A DNA stretch of 64,000 nt, from assembly GCF_900185715.1 (NCBI RefSeq), contig NZ_FYAS01000019.1, positions 124,001 to 188,000 on the forward strand, given 5' to 3'. Position numbers and translations under genes: made by a program. The DNA comes from Allobosea sp. CS1GBMeth4. GTDB taxonomy: Bacteria; Pseudomonadota; Alphaproteobacteria; Rhizobiales; Beijerinckiaceae. Under the pieces are notes generated by a model, which was given only the letters and a program-made list of their open reading frames with translations, had not been told where the DNA came from and ran no database searches. Shown here piece by piece: positions 27,516 through 38,101 of this stretch; position 1 is the first letter of the stretch, and each line of letters starts with the position of its first letter.

Positions 27516-27986
27516 CTAGCCGTCGCCGCGCTTCACCAGCTCGTCCAGCCTCGCCTGCTCTTCGGCCGTGAGCGCGGCATTGGCCGGGGCGAGGCTGCGA
27601 TTGCGCCGGCGCCAGAGGAAGGCCGCTCCGATCAGCACGATCAGGAAGGGGGCGGCCCAGAGCGCGATCGTGCGCGCATTCAGCGGCGGGCGCAGCAGGA
27701 CGAAATCGCCGTAGCGGGCCACGACGAAATCGACCACGGCCCTGTCGCTGTCGCCGGCGACCAGGCGCTCGCGCACCAAGACGCGCAGGTCCTTGGCGAG
27801 CGGCGCGTCGGAATCGTCGATCGACTGGTTCTGGCAGACCAGGCAGCGCAGGCCGGAGGAGATCGCGCGGGCCCGCTGCTCGAGCGCCGCGTCCTTCAAC
27901 ACCTCGCCTGGCTGGACGGCCCGGGCGGGACCGGCAAGGAGGGCGAGCGCGGAGAGGAGAAGCAGGAGGCGGCGCATCGCGGTCAC
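27516..27986 (-). CDS. ccmH: Cytochrome c maturation protein CcmH (CycL)
   Basis: A membrane-anchored periplasmic thiol protein (156 residues) of the System I heme-ligation complex with CcmF and CcmI, reducing apocytochrome cysteines. It has a signal peptide, the redox motif 'LRCLVCQNQSIDDS' (Cys48, Cys51), then 'VLVRERLVAGDSD' and a C-terminal membrane helix ('IALWAAPFLIVLIGAAFLW'). The GTG start overlaps the ccmF stop (GTGA), suggesting coupling; an ATG three codons later is the alternative. Confidence 0.95.
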   Translation of the reverse strand: MTAMRRLLLLLSALALLAGPARAVQPGEVLKDAALEQRARAISSGLRCLVCQNQSIDDSDAPLAKDLRVLVRERLVAGDSDRAVVDFVVARYGDFVLLRPPLNARTIALWAAPFLIVLIGAAFLWRRRNRSLAPANAALTAEEQARLDELVKRGDG

Positions 27987-29965
27987 TCGGCCGCCTGCGG
28001 CAGAGCCGCAGACGCCGCCGCCCGGCGCGGCGCGGCCAGGCGGAAGCGCCGGTCGGTCAGCGAGAGCGCCCCGCCCACTGCCATCACCAGCGCGCCGATC
28101 CAGATCAGCAGGATCAGCGGCTTGTCGTGCAGCCGCACCGCGATCGCGCCGCTACCGTCGGGCTCGCCGAGGCTGACATAGACCTGGCCGAGCCCGTCTG
28201 TGCGGATGCCGGCCTCGGTGGTCGGCATGGCGCGGGCCGTATAGACGCGCTTCATCGCCTCGACCGGCTTGAGCTCGGCCCCGTTCGCGACGATGCGGAA
28301 GCGCGCCGCCTCCTCGCGATAATTCGGCCCGATGCGGGGCGTCACCGCCTCGAGCGTCGCGGTATAGCGGCCGCTCGTCAGGCTCTCGCCGACCCTGAGC
28401 ATGCCGATCGCCTCCGTGCCCCAGGCGACGGCCGCGATGCCGATCACGCTGAGGCCGACGCCGGCATGGCCGAGCGCCGTGCCCCAGGCCGAGCGTGGCA
28501 GGCCCTTCGCCCGCGACCATGCCGCCGAAGCGCTGCCGGCACGGCCGACGACACGCTCGCCGACTTCCCAGAACGCCCCCGCGACGAGAAAGACACCGAG
28601 GCCGATGCCGAGCGGCGCCAGGACCGGGCCGCCACGGACGAAAGCGAAGATCGCCAGCGTCGTGATCACGCCGAGCCCGAAGGCGACCTGGGCGCGCTGC
28701 GCGGCGCCGAGCAGGTCACCACGCTTCCAGGCCAGGGTCTGACCGATCGGCAGCAGCAGCAGCAGCGGCACCAGCAGCGGCACGAAGGTGGCGTTGAAGA
28801 AGGGCGGGCCGACCGAGATCTTATCGCCGGTCAGCATCTCCAGCACGAGCGGGTAGAGCGTGCCGATGAAGACGGTGGCGCAGGCGGTCGCCAGAAAGAG
28901 GTTGTTGATGACGAGCGCACTCTCCCGCGAGACCGGCGCGAACAGGCCGCCCTGCTTCAGCAGCGGCGCACGCCAGGCGAACAGCGCCAGCGAGCCGCCG
29001 ATGAAGGCGATCAGGATGCCGAGGATGAACAGGCCGCGCTGCGGATCGCTGGCGAAGGAGTGCACCGAGGTCAGGACGCCCGAGCGGACGATGAAGGTGC
29101 CGAGCAGCGAGAGCGAGAAGGTCAGGATGGCGAGCAGGATCGTCCAGACCTTGAGCGCGTCGCGCTTCTCCATCACCACAGTCGAGTGAATCAGCGCGGT
29201 GCCCGCGAGCCAGGGCATCAGCGAGGCGTTCTCGACCGGGTCCCAGAACCACCAGCCGCCCCAGCCGAGCTCGTAATAGGCCCAGTAGGAGCCCATCGCG
29301 ATGCCGAGGGTCAGGAAGGTCCAGGCCAGCAGGGTCCAGGGGCGGACGGCGCGCGCCCAGACCGCGTCGATCTTGCCCTCGATCAGCGCCGCGACGGCGA
29401 AGGCATAGGTGATCGAGAAGCCGACATAGCCGACATAGAGCAGTGGCGGGTGGATGGCGAGGCCGAGATCCTGGAGGATCGGGTTGAGGTCCTGCCCCTC
29501 GCCCGGCGCCGGAACGAGGCGCCGGAACGGGTTCGAGGTCAGCAGCGTGAAGGAGAGGAAGGCGACGCTGATGCTGCCCTGCGCCGCGAGCGTGCCGGCC
29601 CGCAGCTTCACCGGCAGCGAGCGGCGTGACAGCGCGACCAGCGCTCCGAACAGCACCAGGATGAGGCTCCAGAGCAGCATCGAGCCCTCATGGTTTCCCC
29701 AGACGGCGGTCAGCTTGTAGATCAGCGGCTGCGTCGAATGCGAATTGGCCGCGACGTTCTCGACCGAGAAATCGGACAGCGCATAGGACATCGTCAGGCA
29801 GCCGAAGGCGAGCGCGACGAGGAGGAAGCAGGCGATCGCGGCCGCCGGGCCGACCGCGGCCAGGGCCGGGTCGTTGCGGGCCACGCCCCAGAGCGGGACG
29901 ATGGTCTGGACGACGGCGACGCCGAGCGCCAGCGCCAGGGCGAAATGACCGATCTCGACGAACAC
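27983..29965 (-). CDS. ccmF: Cytochrome c heme lyase subunit CcmF (CycK)
   Basis: A large polytopic membrane protein (660 residues) that takes heme from holo-CcmE and attaches it to apocytochrome c. The periplasmic tryptophan-rich WWD domain is visible as 'GWGGWWFWDPVENASLMPW', within a run of about 15 membrane helices. 'SNPFRRLVPAPGEGQDLNP' is also typical. It starts 10 bases after ccmE. Order ccmI-ccmE-ccmF-ccmH equals rhizobial cycHJKL. Confidence 0.97.
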   Translation of the reverse strand: MFVEIGHFALALALGVAVVQTIVPLWGVARNDPALAAVGPAAAIACFLLVALAFGCLTMSYALSDFSVENVAANSHSTQPLIYKLTAVWGNHEGSMLLWSLILVLFGALVALSRRSLPVKLRAGTLAAQGSISVAFLSFTLLTSNPFRRLVPAPGEGQDLNPILQDLGLAIHPPLLYVGYVGFSITYAFAVAALIEGKIDAVWARAVRPWTLLAWTFLTLGIAMGSYWAYYELGWGGWWFWDPVENASLMPWLAGTALIHSTVVMEKRDALKVWTILLAILTFSLSLLGTFIVRSGVLTSVHSFASDPQRGLFILGILIAFIGGSLALFAWRAPLLKQGGLFAPVSRESALVINNLFLATACATVFIGTLYPLVLEMLTGDKISVGPPFFNATFVPLLVPLLLLLPIGQTLAWKRGDLLGAAQRAQVAFGLGVITTLAIFAFVRGGPVLAPLGIGLGVFLVAGAFWEVGERVVGRAGSASAAWSRAKGLPRSAWGTALGHAGVGLSVIGIAAVAWGTEAIGMLRVGESLTSGRYTATLEAVTPRIGPNYREEAARFRIVANGAELKPVEAMKRVYTARAMPTTEAGIRTDGLGQVYVSLGEPDGSGAIAVRLHDKPLILLIWIGALVMAVGGALSLTDRRFRLAAPRRAAASAALPQAAE

Positions 29966-29975
29966 GGGCGCAGCC

Positions 29976-30494
29976 CTATTTCGAGGCCGGCGCCGCGGGC
30001 GCGCCGGCCTTGGTTTCGCCGGGCTGCCAGTGGCCCTGCTTCTTCAATGCGTCGGCAACCTCGCGCGGCATATAGGTCTCGTCATGTTTGGCGAGGACGG
30101 AATCGGCCCGGAAGCGCCCCGGCGCTTCCAGCACGCCCTCGGCGACGACCCCCTGCCCCTCCCGGAAGAGATCCGGCAACAGGCCGGTATAGCTGACGAC
30201 GGCCTTGGTCTTTCCGTCCGTGACGGCGAAACTCACGCGCTGGTTGGGGCCACGCTCGACCGAGCCGGCCTCGACCAGCCCGCCCAGGCGCAGGCGGGTG
30301 CCGGGGCTGAGGTTCTTCTCGACGATTTCGGTCGGCCCGTAGAAGAAGACGATCGAATCGCGCAGCGCATAGGCGACCAGCCCGGCGGCGAGGCCGAGCA
30401 CGGCGCCGGCCGCGGCGATCACGACAAGGCGCCGCTGCTTGCGCGTCATGCCCTTGCGCGGGGGTGTGGTGGGGATACCGGCCTGGATGGTCAT
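29976..30494 (-). CDS. ccmE: Heme chaperone CcmE (CycJ)
   Basis: A membrane-anchored periplasmic heme carrier (172 residues). A single N-terminal helix (23-44) is followed by the OB-fold domain. The covalent heme site is 'AKHDETYMP' (His137, with Tyr141). The start overlaps the ccmI stop (ATGA). The C-terminal tail is Ala/Pro/Lys-rich. Confidence 0.97.
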   Translation of the reverse strand: MTIQAGIPTTPPRKGMTRKQRRLVVIAAAGAVLGLAAGLVAYALRDSIVFFYGPTEIVEKNLSPGTRLRLGGLVEAGSVERGPNQRVSFAVTDGKTKAVVSYTGLLPDLFREGQGVVAEGVLEAPGRFRADSVLAKHDETYMPREVADALKKQGHWQPGETKAGAPAAPASK

Positions 30495-31594
30495 CGTGCG
30501 GCCTCCTGCAGGCCGAGCTCGTTGCGCAGGCCGTCGAGGGCTGCCACGGCGGAGGGATCGGTTCCCAGCCGCTCACGCGCGGTCGCGAGCGATTTCAGCG
30601 CCGCCTCGCGCTCGCCGAGGACCGCTTGCGAGCGGATCAGCCGGGACCATTCGGCGAGGCTGCCGCCGCCTTCCGCCAGCCGCGCGGCGAGGCTGTCGAC
30701 CATGCCGCGGATCGCGGTCGTGCGATCCGCCTCGGGCAGGCTGGCGATCGTCTCCGCGGTGCTGGGCTTGCCCTCCAGCCGCTCGAGGCGGGAGCGGACC
30801 GGGCCGGCCCACGGGGCTCCGGCCGGCGCGTCGGCGAGCAGGGCCTTGAGCGCCGCGATCGCGGCCGGCACCAGCCCGTCCTGTTCCTGCGCGATCGCCA
30901 TGAAGAAGCGGGCGCGCGGATTGGCGGGTTCGAGCGCCAGGGCGGCGGCGAGGCTCTCGCGCGCCGCGGCGGTGACCACGCCGCCGGCGGCGAGCACCTG
31001 CGCCTCGGCCTGGCCGGCCTGGCGATCTGCGGTCGCGCCGTCGTAACGGATGGCGTTGGCGAAGGCCTTGGCGGCATCGTCGAAGCGGCCCTGGCGCAGA
31101 TAGACCGGCGCCAGCACGCTCCAACCCTTGCCGTCGGTGGGGTTGGCGGCGAGATGCGCCTCGATCCTGGCCAGCGCCATTTCGAAATCCTGCGCCGGAT
31201 TGGCCTTCATCCGGGCTGCGAGCGGCTGATCCGGGATGGTCGGCGAGCCATAGGCGCCGTAGATCAGCAGAGCCAGCAGCGGGACACAGGACAGCGCGAT
31301 GGCGGACGCGGCGCGCCGGCGGCGCAGCGACGGCTCGCTCTCGCCGGCGGGCTCGGATTCCTCCGCCGTCGTGCGCAGCAGCCTGCGCGCAGCCTCGGCC
31401 TTGGCCGCCTCCGCCTCGGCCGCACCGATCAGCTTGCGCCCGAGATCGCGGTCGATCTCGGCCACCTGCGCGCGATAGAGCGCCGTCGCCCCGGCCGCAT
31501 CGGCGAAGAGCGCGGGAGCCCGGCGGCCGAGCGGCCAGAGCACCGCCAGGACCGCAGCCCCCGTCATGGCCGCGAAGATGATCCAGATCAGCAT
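30491..31594 (-). CDS. ccmI: Cytochrome c biogenesis protein CcmI (CycH)
   Basis: A membrane protein with TPR repeats (367 residues) that presents apocytochrome c to the CcmFH lyase. It has an N-terminal membrane helix ('[18 protein letters not shown]'), then '[14 protein letters not shown]', a second helix near residues 100-115, and a TPR region around '[24 protein letters not shown]'. It is the first gene of the ccm operon; its promoter should lie in the 78 bases before the FeuQ-like gene's end. Confidence 0.95.
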   Translation of the reverse strand: MLIWIIFAAMTGAAVLAVLWPLGRRAPALFADAAGATALYRAQVAEIDRDLGRKLIGAAEAEAAKAEAARRLLRTTAEESEPAGESEPSLRRRRAASAIALSCVPLLALLIYGAYGSPTIPDQPLAARMKANPAQDFEMALARIEAHLAANPTDGKGWSVLAPVYLRQGRFDDAAKAFANAIRYDGATADRQAGQAEAQVLAAGGVVTAAARESLAAALALEPANPRARFFMAIAQEQDGLVPAAIAALKALLADAPAGAPWAGPVRSRLERLEGKPSTAETIASLPEADRTTAIRGMVDSLAARLAEGGGSLAEWSRLIRSQAVLGEREAALKSLATARERLGTDPSAVAALDGLRNELGLQEAAR

Positions 31595-31654
31595 GCGCCG
31601 TTCATAGCGTTTCCAAGGAACCTATTCATGTCCGAAGATGGCGACAAAGGGTCA

Positions 31655-31671
31655 CGCGGACCTTGTCCGCG
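31655..31671 (-). terminator. Small hairpin after the FeuQ-like kinase gene
   Basis: Perfect 7-bp arms (CGCGGAC / GTCCGCG) around a 3-base loop, immediately after the stop at 31673 in the reading direction. There is only a short CCCTTTG tract after it, so it is a weak terminator candidate that could separate the two-component genes from the ccm operon. Confidence 0.4.
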
Positions 31672-31672
31672 G

Positions 31673-33049
31673 TCAAACTGCCGGCAAAAGCAGGCGCGCC
31701 CGGAGTCCGCCGAGCGGCGAGGGCTCGAGCGAAAGCCCGCCGCCATAGAGCTTGGCGAGATCGACGACGATCGACAGGCCGAGGCCGGAGCCCGGCGTGG
31801 TCTCGTCGAGCCGGCGGCCGCGCTTGAGAACCTCGGCCATCGCCTCGTCGGGAAGGCCCGGCCCGTCATCGTCGATCAGCAGAGCAAGGCGCCCCTCCGG
31901 TGCGTCCACCTCGGGCGCGAGGCTGACCCTCACCTCCGAACGGGCCCATTTGAAGGCGTTGTCGAGCAGGTTGCCGAGCATCTCCTCGAGATCCTGCTTC
32001 TCGCCGCGGAACCGAATGCCGGGGGGGACGCTGTGGCTGCCTTCGATCGCCCTGCCCGCCGCGATCTTCTCGAAGGTCCGGATCAGGGCATCGAGCGAGG
32101 GCGCGATCTCGGAGACGCCGCCGAGCGCGCCTGACAGCGCGGCGGCCCGGGCGCGGTCGAGATAGTACTGGACCTGGTCCCGCATGATCGCGGTCTGGTG
32201 CCGAACCGTCTGCGACAGCGCGCCCTGGCCCGCCTCCGCCTCGTTCTGCATCACGCTGAGCGGCGTCTTCAGGGCATGGGCCAGGTTGCCGACCTGGGTG
32301 CGGGCGCGCTCGAGGATCTCGCGATTGGCATCGATCAGCTGGTTCAGCTCCCCCGCGAGCGGAGCAAGGTCGGGGGGGTAGCGCCCGGCGATGCGCGTGC
32401 TCTCGCCGGTGCGCACCGTGCCGACGGCGGCGCGCAGCCGCGCCAGCGGGCGCAGACCGAAGCGGACCTGGGCGATGGTCGATGCGACGAGCGCCAGGCC
32501 GAGGAAGAGGAAGGTCAGCGTCAGGGCGAAACGAAAATCGCGGATGTCGCCTTCGATCTCGTCCGCAGGGGCCGCGACCCCGACGGTGAAGCGGCCGTCC
32601 TCGCCGACATCGATCTCGCGCTCGAGCACGCGCAGGCGCCGCTCGTCCGGTCCCGAGATGTAGCTCTCGCGCAGGCCGCGGGCATTCGGGCGCAGATTCT
32701 GGTCGAGCAGCTTCGGCAATTGCCCGCCGACCAGCGAGCGCGAGGTGCGGATCGTCGGGCGCTCGCCGTCGAGCCTGATGATCTGCCAGTACCAGCCGGA
32801 GAGCGGCAGGTCGAAGCGCGGCTCGCCGAGATCGCCGATCGCCTGGCGCTCGGCTTCAGGCGGCGCCGCGAGATCGGCGACCAACTCCTTGATGTAGACG
32901 CTCAGGCGCTCGTCGAAGCCCCGCTCGGCGGCACGCCGGTAGAAGGTGGTGAGGCCGAAGCCGGCCAGGATCAGCACCAGCGCGCAGCAGATCGCGGCCG
33001 AGATGAAGAGCCGGGCGCCGAGCGAGAAACGCTGCCGCGTGACCGGCAT
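31673..33049 (-). CDS. FeuQ/PhoQ-like sensor histidine kinase
   Basis: An inner-membrane kinase (458 residues). Helices at about 13-34 and 176-196 flank a periplasmic sensor. The dimerisation domain has 'GNLAHALKTPLSVM' (His258), the variant H-box seen in the PhoQ/FeuQ group. The HATPase domain shows 'NLLDNAFKWA', 'DDDGPGLP' and 'GSGLGLSIVVDLA'. It starts seven bases after its regulator gene. Rhizobial FeuPQ governs osmotic or envelope responses; equivalence here is inferred from similarity and linkage to a PepSY-like protein. Confidence 0.88.
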   Translation of the reverse strand: MPVTRQRFSLGARLFISAAICCALVLILAGFGLTTFYRRAAERGFDERLSVYIKELVADLAAPPEAERQAIGDLGEPRFDLPLSGWYWQIIRLDGERPTIRTSRSLVGGQLPKLLDQNLRPNARGLRESYISGPDERRLRVLEREIDVGEDGRFTVGVAAPADEIEGDIRDFRFALTLTFLFLGLALVASTIAQVRFGLRPLARLRAAVGTVRTGESTRIAGRYPPDLAPLAGELNQLIDANREILERARTQVGNLAHALKTPLSVMQNEAEAGQGALSQTVRHQTAIMRDQVQYYLDRARAAALSGALGGVSEIAPSLDALIRTFEKIAAGRAIEGSHSVPPGIRFRGEKQDLEEMLGNLLDNAFKWARSEVRVSLAPEVDAPEGRLALLIDDDGPGLPDEAMAEVLKRGRRLDETTPGSGLGLSIVVDLAKLYGGGLSLEPSPLGGLRARLLLPAV

Positions 33050-33056
33050 GGCGGCC

Positions 33057-33719
<663 letters not shown>

Positions 33720-33765
33720 GGCGGCTTTTCTCCGATTGGCGGATCAGGGACGCGGCATAGCCGAA

Positions 33766-34086
33766 CTAACGGATATCCGCCACCTTGCCGGAGGCGCCGT
33801 CGAGCGTGACCCGGGCGACGCGGCCGTCACGCTTCATCGTCGTCACCACATAGACGAACTCGTCGCCCTGGCGGCAGAGCCTGATCCGCAGGACCTCGCC
33901 GGGCGCGGCCTCGCGGGCGTGGCGGGAGGCCGCGGTGGGCTGCATGACCTTGCCGTCCGACACCGCCTCGCGCGTCTCCTGGGCCGAGAGGCAGGAGATC
34001 GGCTGCGACGAGTCGGCCGTCACCACCGGCGAGGCGGCGGCAGTGACGAGCGCGAGAATCGCGGCGTTGGGGTCGAGCAGCATCAT
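33766..34086 (-). CDS. PepSY-like secreted protein
   Basis: A 106-residue protein with a weak N-terminal signal ('AAILALVTAAASPVVTA'). Its C-terminal half, 'VLRIRLCRQGDEFVYVVTTM' continuing to 'RVTLDGASGKV', follows the PepSY domain pattern. Small PepSY proteins often sit in front of PhoPQ/FeuPQ-type systems and are thought to modulate the sensor in the periplasm. It lies 46 bases upstream of the regulator gene. Confidence 0.75.
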   Translation of the reverse strand: MMLLDPNAAILALVTAAASPVVTADSSQPISCLSAQETREAVSDGKVMQPTAASRHAREAAPGEVLRIRLCRQGDEFVYVVTTMKRDGRVARVTLDGASGKVADIR

Positions 34087-34165
34087 CGTCCTGCGCTAGC
34101 CCTGTGCGCGTGAATACGCCATGAACATCGGCGTGAGGTCGAGCCGACGCGGCCGCGAGGCTAGC

Positions 34166-37100
34166 TCAGCGAACCGTGACGAGTCCACGTCGGGCGAGGC
34201 CGGCTCCCGCGACGGCGCCGAGCTGCGACAGCTCGACGTCGAGCTCGGTCTGGGGGCTGCCGAAATCGGCGAGTTCGTCCGGCAGCTCGTAGAGCATGGC
34301 CGATGTGGCGACCTCGACGACCCTGCGGATTTCGCCGCCGGCGCGGATCGTGACGCGGTAGCGCTCGCTGTCTTCGCCCAGCGGAATCTCGGCGGCTTCC
34401 CAGGAATCGCCGTCGATCCGGCTGCGCCGGATCCAGCTCAGCGAGACGCCGGACGGCCGGCGGCGCGCCTGGAGACGCACCGGTGCGAGCGGCCGCAGCG
34501 GCGCGGCCGAGACCGTCGCCGACAGCTCGCGCATCGATGGCGCAGCGACATCCGCATCCGGCGGACCGATCCGATAGCGGATATGGCGGCCGATATCGTC
34601 GGGGCTCGTCGTCAGCGGGATCGCCGTGCCGTCGAGCACCACCACGCGCGCACCGGGAGCCAAGCTCCGCGCCGCCGCCGGTTCGGTGCCGCCGAGCCCG
34701 CGCACCAGCTGCGACAGGCGGAAGATGCGGGGCCCGATCAGTTCGACGCGCGCCGCCGTGACGATCTCGATCTCCCCCGTCGAATCGATGAGGGCGAGCG
34801 CGTTCGCGCCGGCCAGCGCGGCGTCCGGCGAAACCGAGGCCAGGACGCCGCCGCGCAGACGCATGTCGACGGAGGCGTGCCGATCGGTCCGCCAGAGCGG
34901 GCCCGGCGCGAGCTCCGTCAGGGTCTCGCCCATGATCGAGGCGACCTGGACCATTCCGGCCAGCGCGAAGGGCGTGCCCTCGCCCGCGCGCCAGATCGCG
35001 AGACCGCCGGGCCAGGGATCGGCGAAAGCCGCGAGCGACTGCAGCGGCGGCGGCGTCTCGCGCGCGATCGGGAGCGCGAGGATCAGGGCATCGGGCCGCC
35101 CCGCGATCCGCGGCGTCACCTTCGGAGTGCGCCCGGCCTCCCCCGCCCCGGCCGCCGTGCCGCGATAGATCGCCGGCTCGACGGCGCGCCCTTCGGCCCG
35201 CCGCGTCGGGCCGTCGCTGAGGCGGGTCAGCCGGAACAGGCGCGGCTGGCCGGCGACCGGGAGCGAGACGACGTCGCCGGCCTCGAGGCCGATGCAGCGC
35301 GGCGACAGCTCCAGCTCGAGCGTCTCGCGTCCGGCCCAGACCTCCTGCAGCCGTTGATCGGCGAGGCGCTGCCCCTCGGCCCGGCGCGTGACCAGCGGAA
35401 GTTCGACGGCGTTCTCCCGGCGCGCGGCTCCGGCGAGGCGGCGCGAGCGGGCGGTCGCCTGGCGATAATCGTTGTCGCCGTCGATATGGACCAGACGCAG
35501 CTCGCGCGGCAGCTCGCTCTCCTGCGCCCGGCGCAGCTCATAGGGCCGCCCCTCGCGATCGAGCACCAGATCGTCCATCGACAAGGCGCGCGCGACCGTG
35601 GCGGCGCGGCCGCGGAAGGCGAGCTTTCCGGACGAGATCGCCGCGTCGAAGCCGAAGGCCTGGGCGAGCGGCTCGAGCGCCTGCCGGGCGGAGATCGGCC
35701 GATCGAGGACATAGCCGTCGACGAAACCGTCGATCGCCAGTTCGTCGGGCGCGGGCAGGCCGTAATCGGCCAGGATGGCCCGTACCAGCCGGTCGAGCGT
35801 GGCGCCTTCGAGCCGTCCGTTGATCCAGTGGCCGGTCTCGTAGTTCGCCCCGTCCGCCCAGACCGAGGTCAGATCGGGAAAAGCCGGGAAAGGCCTGGCG
35901 TCCCAGGTCCAGACGAAGACGTTCGCCGGATCGACCATTCGCGAGCCGAGCGCCAGCCAGGTCGGGTTGCGCACGGGGTCGAAGCCGGGCAGCGCCGGGT
36001 CGAAGCCCGAGAGGATCGCCTCCAGCCCGCGCGCCTGGACCAGATCGTCGCGCATCCTCGTGGAGAAATGCGGATAGCCGCCGTCGGCCGATTTCGGATC
36101 GGGGAAGACGTTGGGCGCGTTCCCGCCCTTGTCGACGGCGGGCACGCCGATCTCGGTGAGCCAGACGGGCTTCGAGCCCGGGAGCCAGCCGGTTGCGCCG
36201 ACCTCGACGCCGGCGGAACGCTCGACATGCTGATTGAGCCACCAGTTCGGCAGGTCCTTCGGCCGGAAGACCCAGGGCTTGCCATGGGTGCCGTCGGTGA
36301 TCGGCAGCCGGGCCTGGGCGTAACGGGCGGAGATGTCGGCGTAGTGCCAGTCGTAACCTTCTCCGGCTGTCAGGCGGCTGCGCAGATAGTCGACATCGGC
36401 AGGGCCGCGGGCAATGGCGAGATCGGCATGATCCGGCGTGTCGCGCCAATCCGAGAGTGGCGCATAATAGTCGATGCCGATCGCGTCGATATGCGCGCCC
36501 GCCCAGAGCGGATCGAGCGGAAAACGAACCTCCTGCCCACCCTCGCGGACATGGGCGCCGTACTCGGTCCAGTCGGCGGCGTAGGTCAGCTTCGTCACAG
36601 GCGGCGGCAGGATCGCCCTGACCTCGCCCGCGAGCGCGATCAGCCCCTGCACCATCGGGTAGGAGCCGGCTGCGCTGCGCACCCGCGTCAGGCCGACGAG
36701 CTCCGAGCCGATGATGAAGCCCTCGACGCCCCCGGCCGCCTTCGCCAGCATCGCGGCATGGAGGACGGCGCGCCGGAAGCTCCACTCCGCCGGCCTGGCG
36801 CAGACGACCTTGTCGCCGTCGAGGGAGAAATCGGCAGCGACGGCGGAGCCGAGGAAGGCCGCGATCTGGCTGCCGGCCTCCGCCGTGCCGTCGGGGGATC
36901 CGGGCAGGCCCGGCGCGGGCGAGCAGGTGATCCGGCCACGCCAGGGATAGGGTGGTTGCGAGGGGTTTCCGGTATGCGGATCGGGCAGCGCGTTGTTCTG
37001 CTCGATATCCATCATCACGAAGGGATAGAGCACCACCTCAAGGCCATAGACCTGGCGGAGCCGGCGGATCAGCGCGACCACCGTCTGGTCCGACGGGGTG

Positions 37101-38101
37101 CCGCCATAGGCCGGCTTGCCGCCGGACTGGGTGACGACGCGCGCCCCGGCACGGTCGATGCCCGCCACCGACCAGGTGGAGTCCGGCGTGTTCTTGTCGG
37201 CGATCTCCACCCGGGGCGCGACGGTGCAATGGCCGGCGCGCAGATCGTCGCCGAACCAGCTCACCACCAGGGACACGCGCCGCAGGCTCGGGCACAGCCC
37301 CAATAGGTGGGCGATCGCTCCGTCGACATCGGTGGCGCTGTGCAGCTGGTGCCTGTTCTCGGCGATGCTCACCCCGGCTTCCGGCTCCTGATTCACCAGG
37401 GTCGGCTGGTAGATGAACTCGCTCGCACCGGGGATCAGGGTGACGGCGCGGATCATCTCGCCCAGGCCCGGTACCGCTCGCACCACCTCGAAGGAGAATT
37501 GCGGCACGCGGTTGCCGTAGCCGGCGAGCGGAAAGCGCTCGAACACGACATAGGCCATGCCGCGATAGGCCGGAGCCTCCCCCGCCTCCTTCGCCGCGAT
37601 CAGCGGATCGAGCTCCTGATTCTCGAAGCCGCGATGGACCCGCAGCGCGACCGTGTTGAGATCGACTTCGCGACCGTCGGCCCAGATGCGGCGCAAGAAG
37701 GCGATCGGCCCCTCGCAAATCGCGACCGCGAGGTTCGCATGATAGCTGTAGGTGGTCTCGTAGGTCTTCTGCGCCTTCTGCCCGCCTTTCCCGCCGCTCT
37801 TCGTGCGGGTGACGGTGGTCGTCACCACTTCCTCGAAGCGCGTGGCCCAGATCAGCTGACCGCCGAGCCGGGCCCGGCCGTAGACGCGCGGGACCGGCGC
37901 GCCTTCCGTCGAGGCGAGGCCGTCGATCTCCTTCAGGCGCGGCCCCTCGACGATCCGTGTCCCGCCAGCGCCGCCGAACAGTCCCTGGTCGAGCCGGGCG
38001 CCGGCGAGCGCGCCGAGCGAGCGGCCGATCATGGCGCCGAACGGGCCTCCGACGGCGGCGCCGAGGACGGAGCCGGCGACCTGCAGAACGAGCGTGGCCA
38101 T
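34166..38101 (-). CDS. GTA tail-tip protein gp15 (TIM-barrel domain, 'megatron')
   Basis: The largest GTA protein (1311 residues from the ATG at 38101), the central fibre and host-contact part of the tail tip. It opens with 'LVLQVAGSVLGAAVGGPFGA', as in other GTA gp15 proteins, and has a glycosidase-like TIM-barrel segment around 'AHIDAIGIDYYAPLSDWRD' and baseplate-type beta domains after it. 'YGRARLGGQLIWATRFEE' is the conserved phage-tail entry motif. The start overlaps the gp14 stop by one base (TGATG). It is the last gene of the cluster; 79 bases separate it from the PepSY-like gene. Confidence 0.95.
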   Translation of the reverse strand: MATLVLQVAGSVLGAAVGGPFGAMIGRSLGALAGARLDQGLFGGAGGTRIVEGPRLKEIDGLASTEGAPVPRVYGRARLGGQLIWATRFEEVVTTTVTRTKSGGKGGQKAQKTYETTYSYHANLAVAICEGPIAFLRRIWADGREVDLNTVALRVHRGFENQELDPLIAAKEAGEAPAYRGMAYVVFERFPLAGYGNRVPQFSFEVVRAVPGLGEMIRAVTLIPGASEFIYQPTLVNQEPEAGVSIAENRHQLHSATDVDGAIAHLLGLCPSLRRVSLVVSWFGDDLRAGHCTVAPRVEIADKNTPDSTWSVAGIDRAGARVVTQSGGKPAYGGTPSDQTVVALIRRLRQVYGLEVVLYPFVMMDIEQNNALPDPHTGNPSQPPYPWRGRITCSPAPGLPGSPDGTAEAGSQIAAFLGSAVAADFSLDGDKVVCARPAEWSFRRAVLHAAMLAKAAGGVEGFIIGSELVGLTRVRSAAGSYPMVQGLIALAGEVRAILPPPVTKLTYAADWTEYGAHVREGGQEVRFPLDPLWAGAHIDAIGIDYYAPLSDWRDTPDHADLAIARGPADVDYLRSRLTAGEGYDWHYADISARYAQARLPITDGTHGKPWVFRPKDLPNWWLNQHVERSAGVEVGATGWLPGSKPVWLTEIGVPAVDKGGNAPNVFPDPKSADGGYPHFSTRMRDDLVQARGLEAILSGFDPALPGFDPVRNPTWLALGSRMVDPANVFVWTWDARPFPAFPDLTSVWADGANYETGHWINGRLEGATLDRLVRAILADYGLPAPDELAIDGFVDGYVLDRPISARQALEPLAQAFGFDAAISSGKLAFRGRAATVARALSMDDLVLDREGRPYELRRAQESELPRELRLVHIDGDNDYRQATARSRRLAGAARRENAVELPLVTRRAEGQRLADQRLQEVWAGRETLELELSPRCIGLEAGDVVSLPVAGQPRLFRLTRLSDGPTRRAEGRAVEPAIYRGTAAGAGEAGRTPKVTPRIAGRPDALILALPIARETPPPLQSLAAFADPWPGGLAIWRAGEGTPFALAGMVQVASIMGETLTELAPGPLWRTDRHASVDMRLRGGVLASVSPDAALAGANALALIDSTGEIEIVTAARVELIGPRIFRLSQLVRGLGGTEPAAARSLAPGARVVVLDGTAIPLTTSPDDIGRHIRYRIGPPDADVAAPSMRELSATVSAAPLRPLAPVRLQARRRPSGVSLSWIRRSRIDGDSWEAAEIPLGEDSERYRVTIRAGGEIRRVVEVATSAMLYELPDELADFGSPQTELDVELSQLGAVAGAGLARRGLVTVR

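Noticed and set aside
34121..37306. A 1061-codon plus-strand frame opposite the GTA gp15 gene
   Set aside because: High GC leaves long open antisense frames; the composition is Arg/Gly/Ala-rich without motifs, and gp15 on the minus strand is clear.
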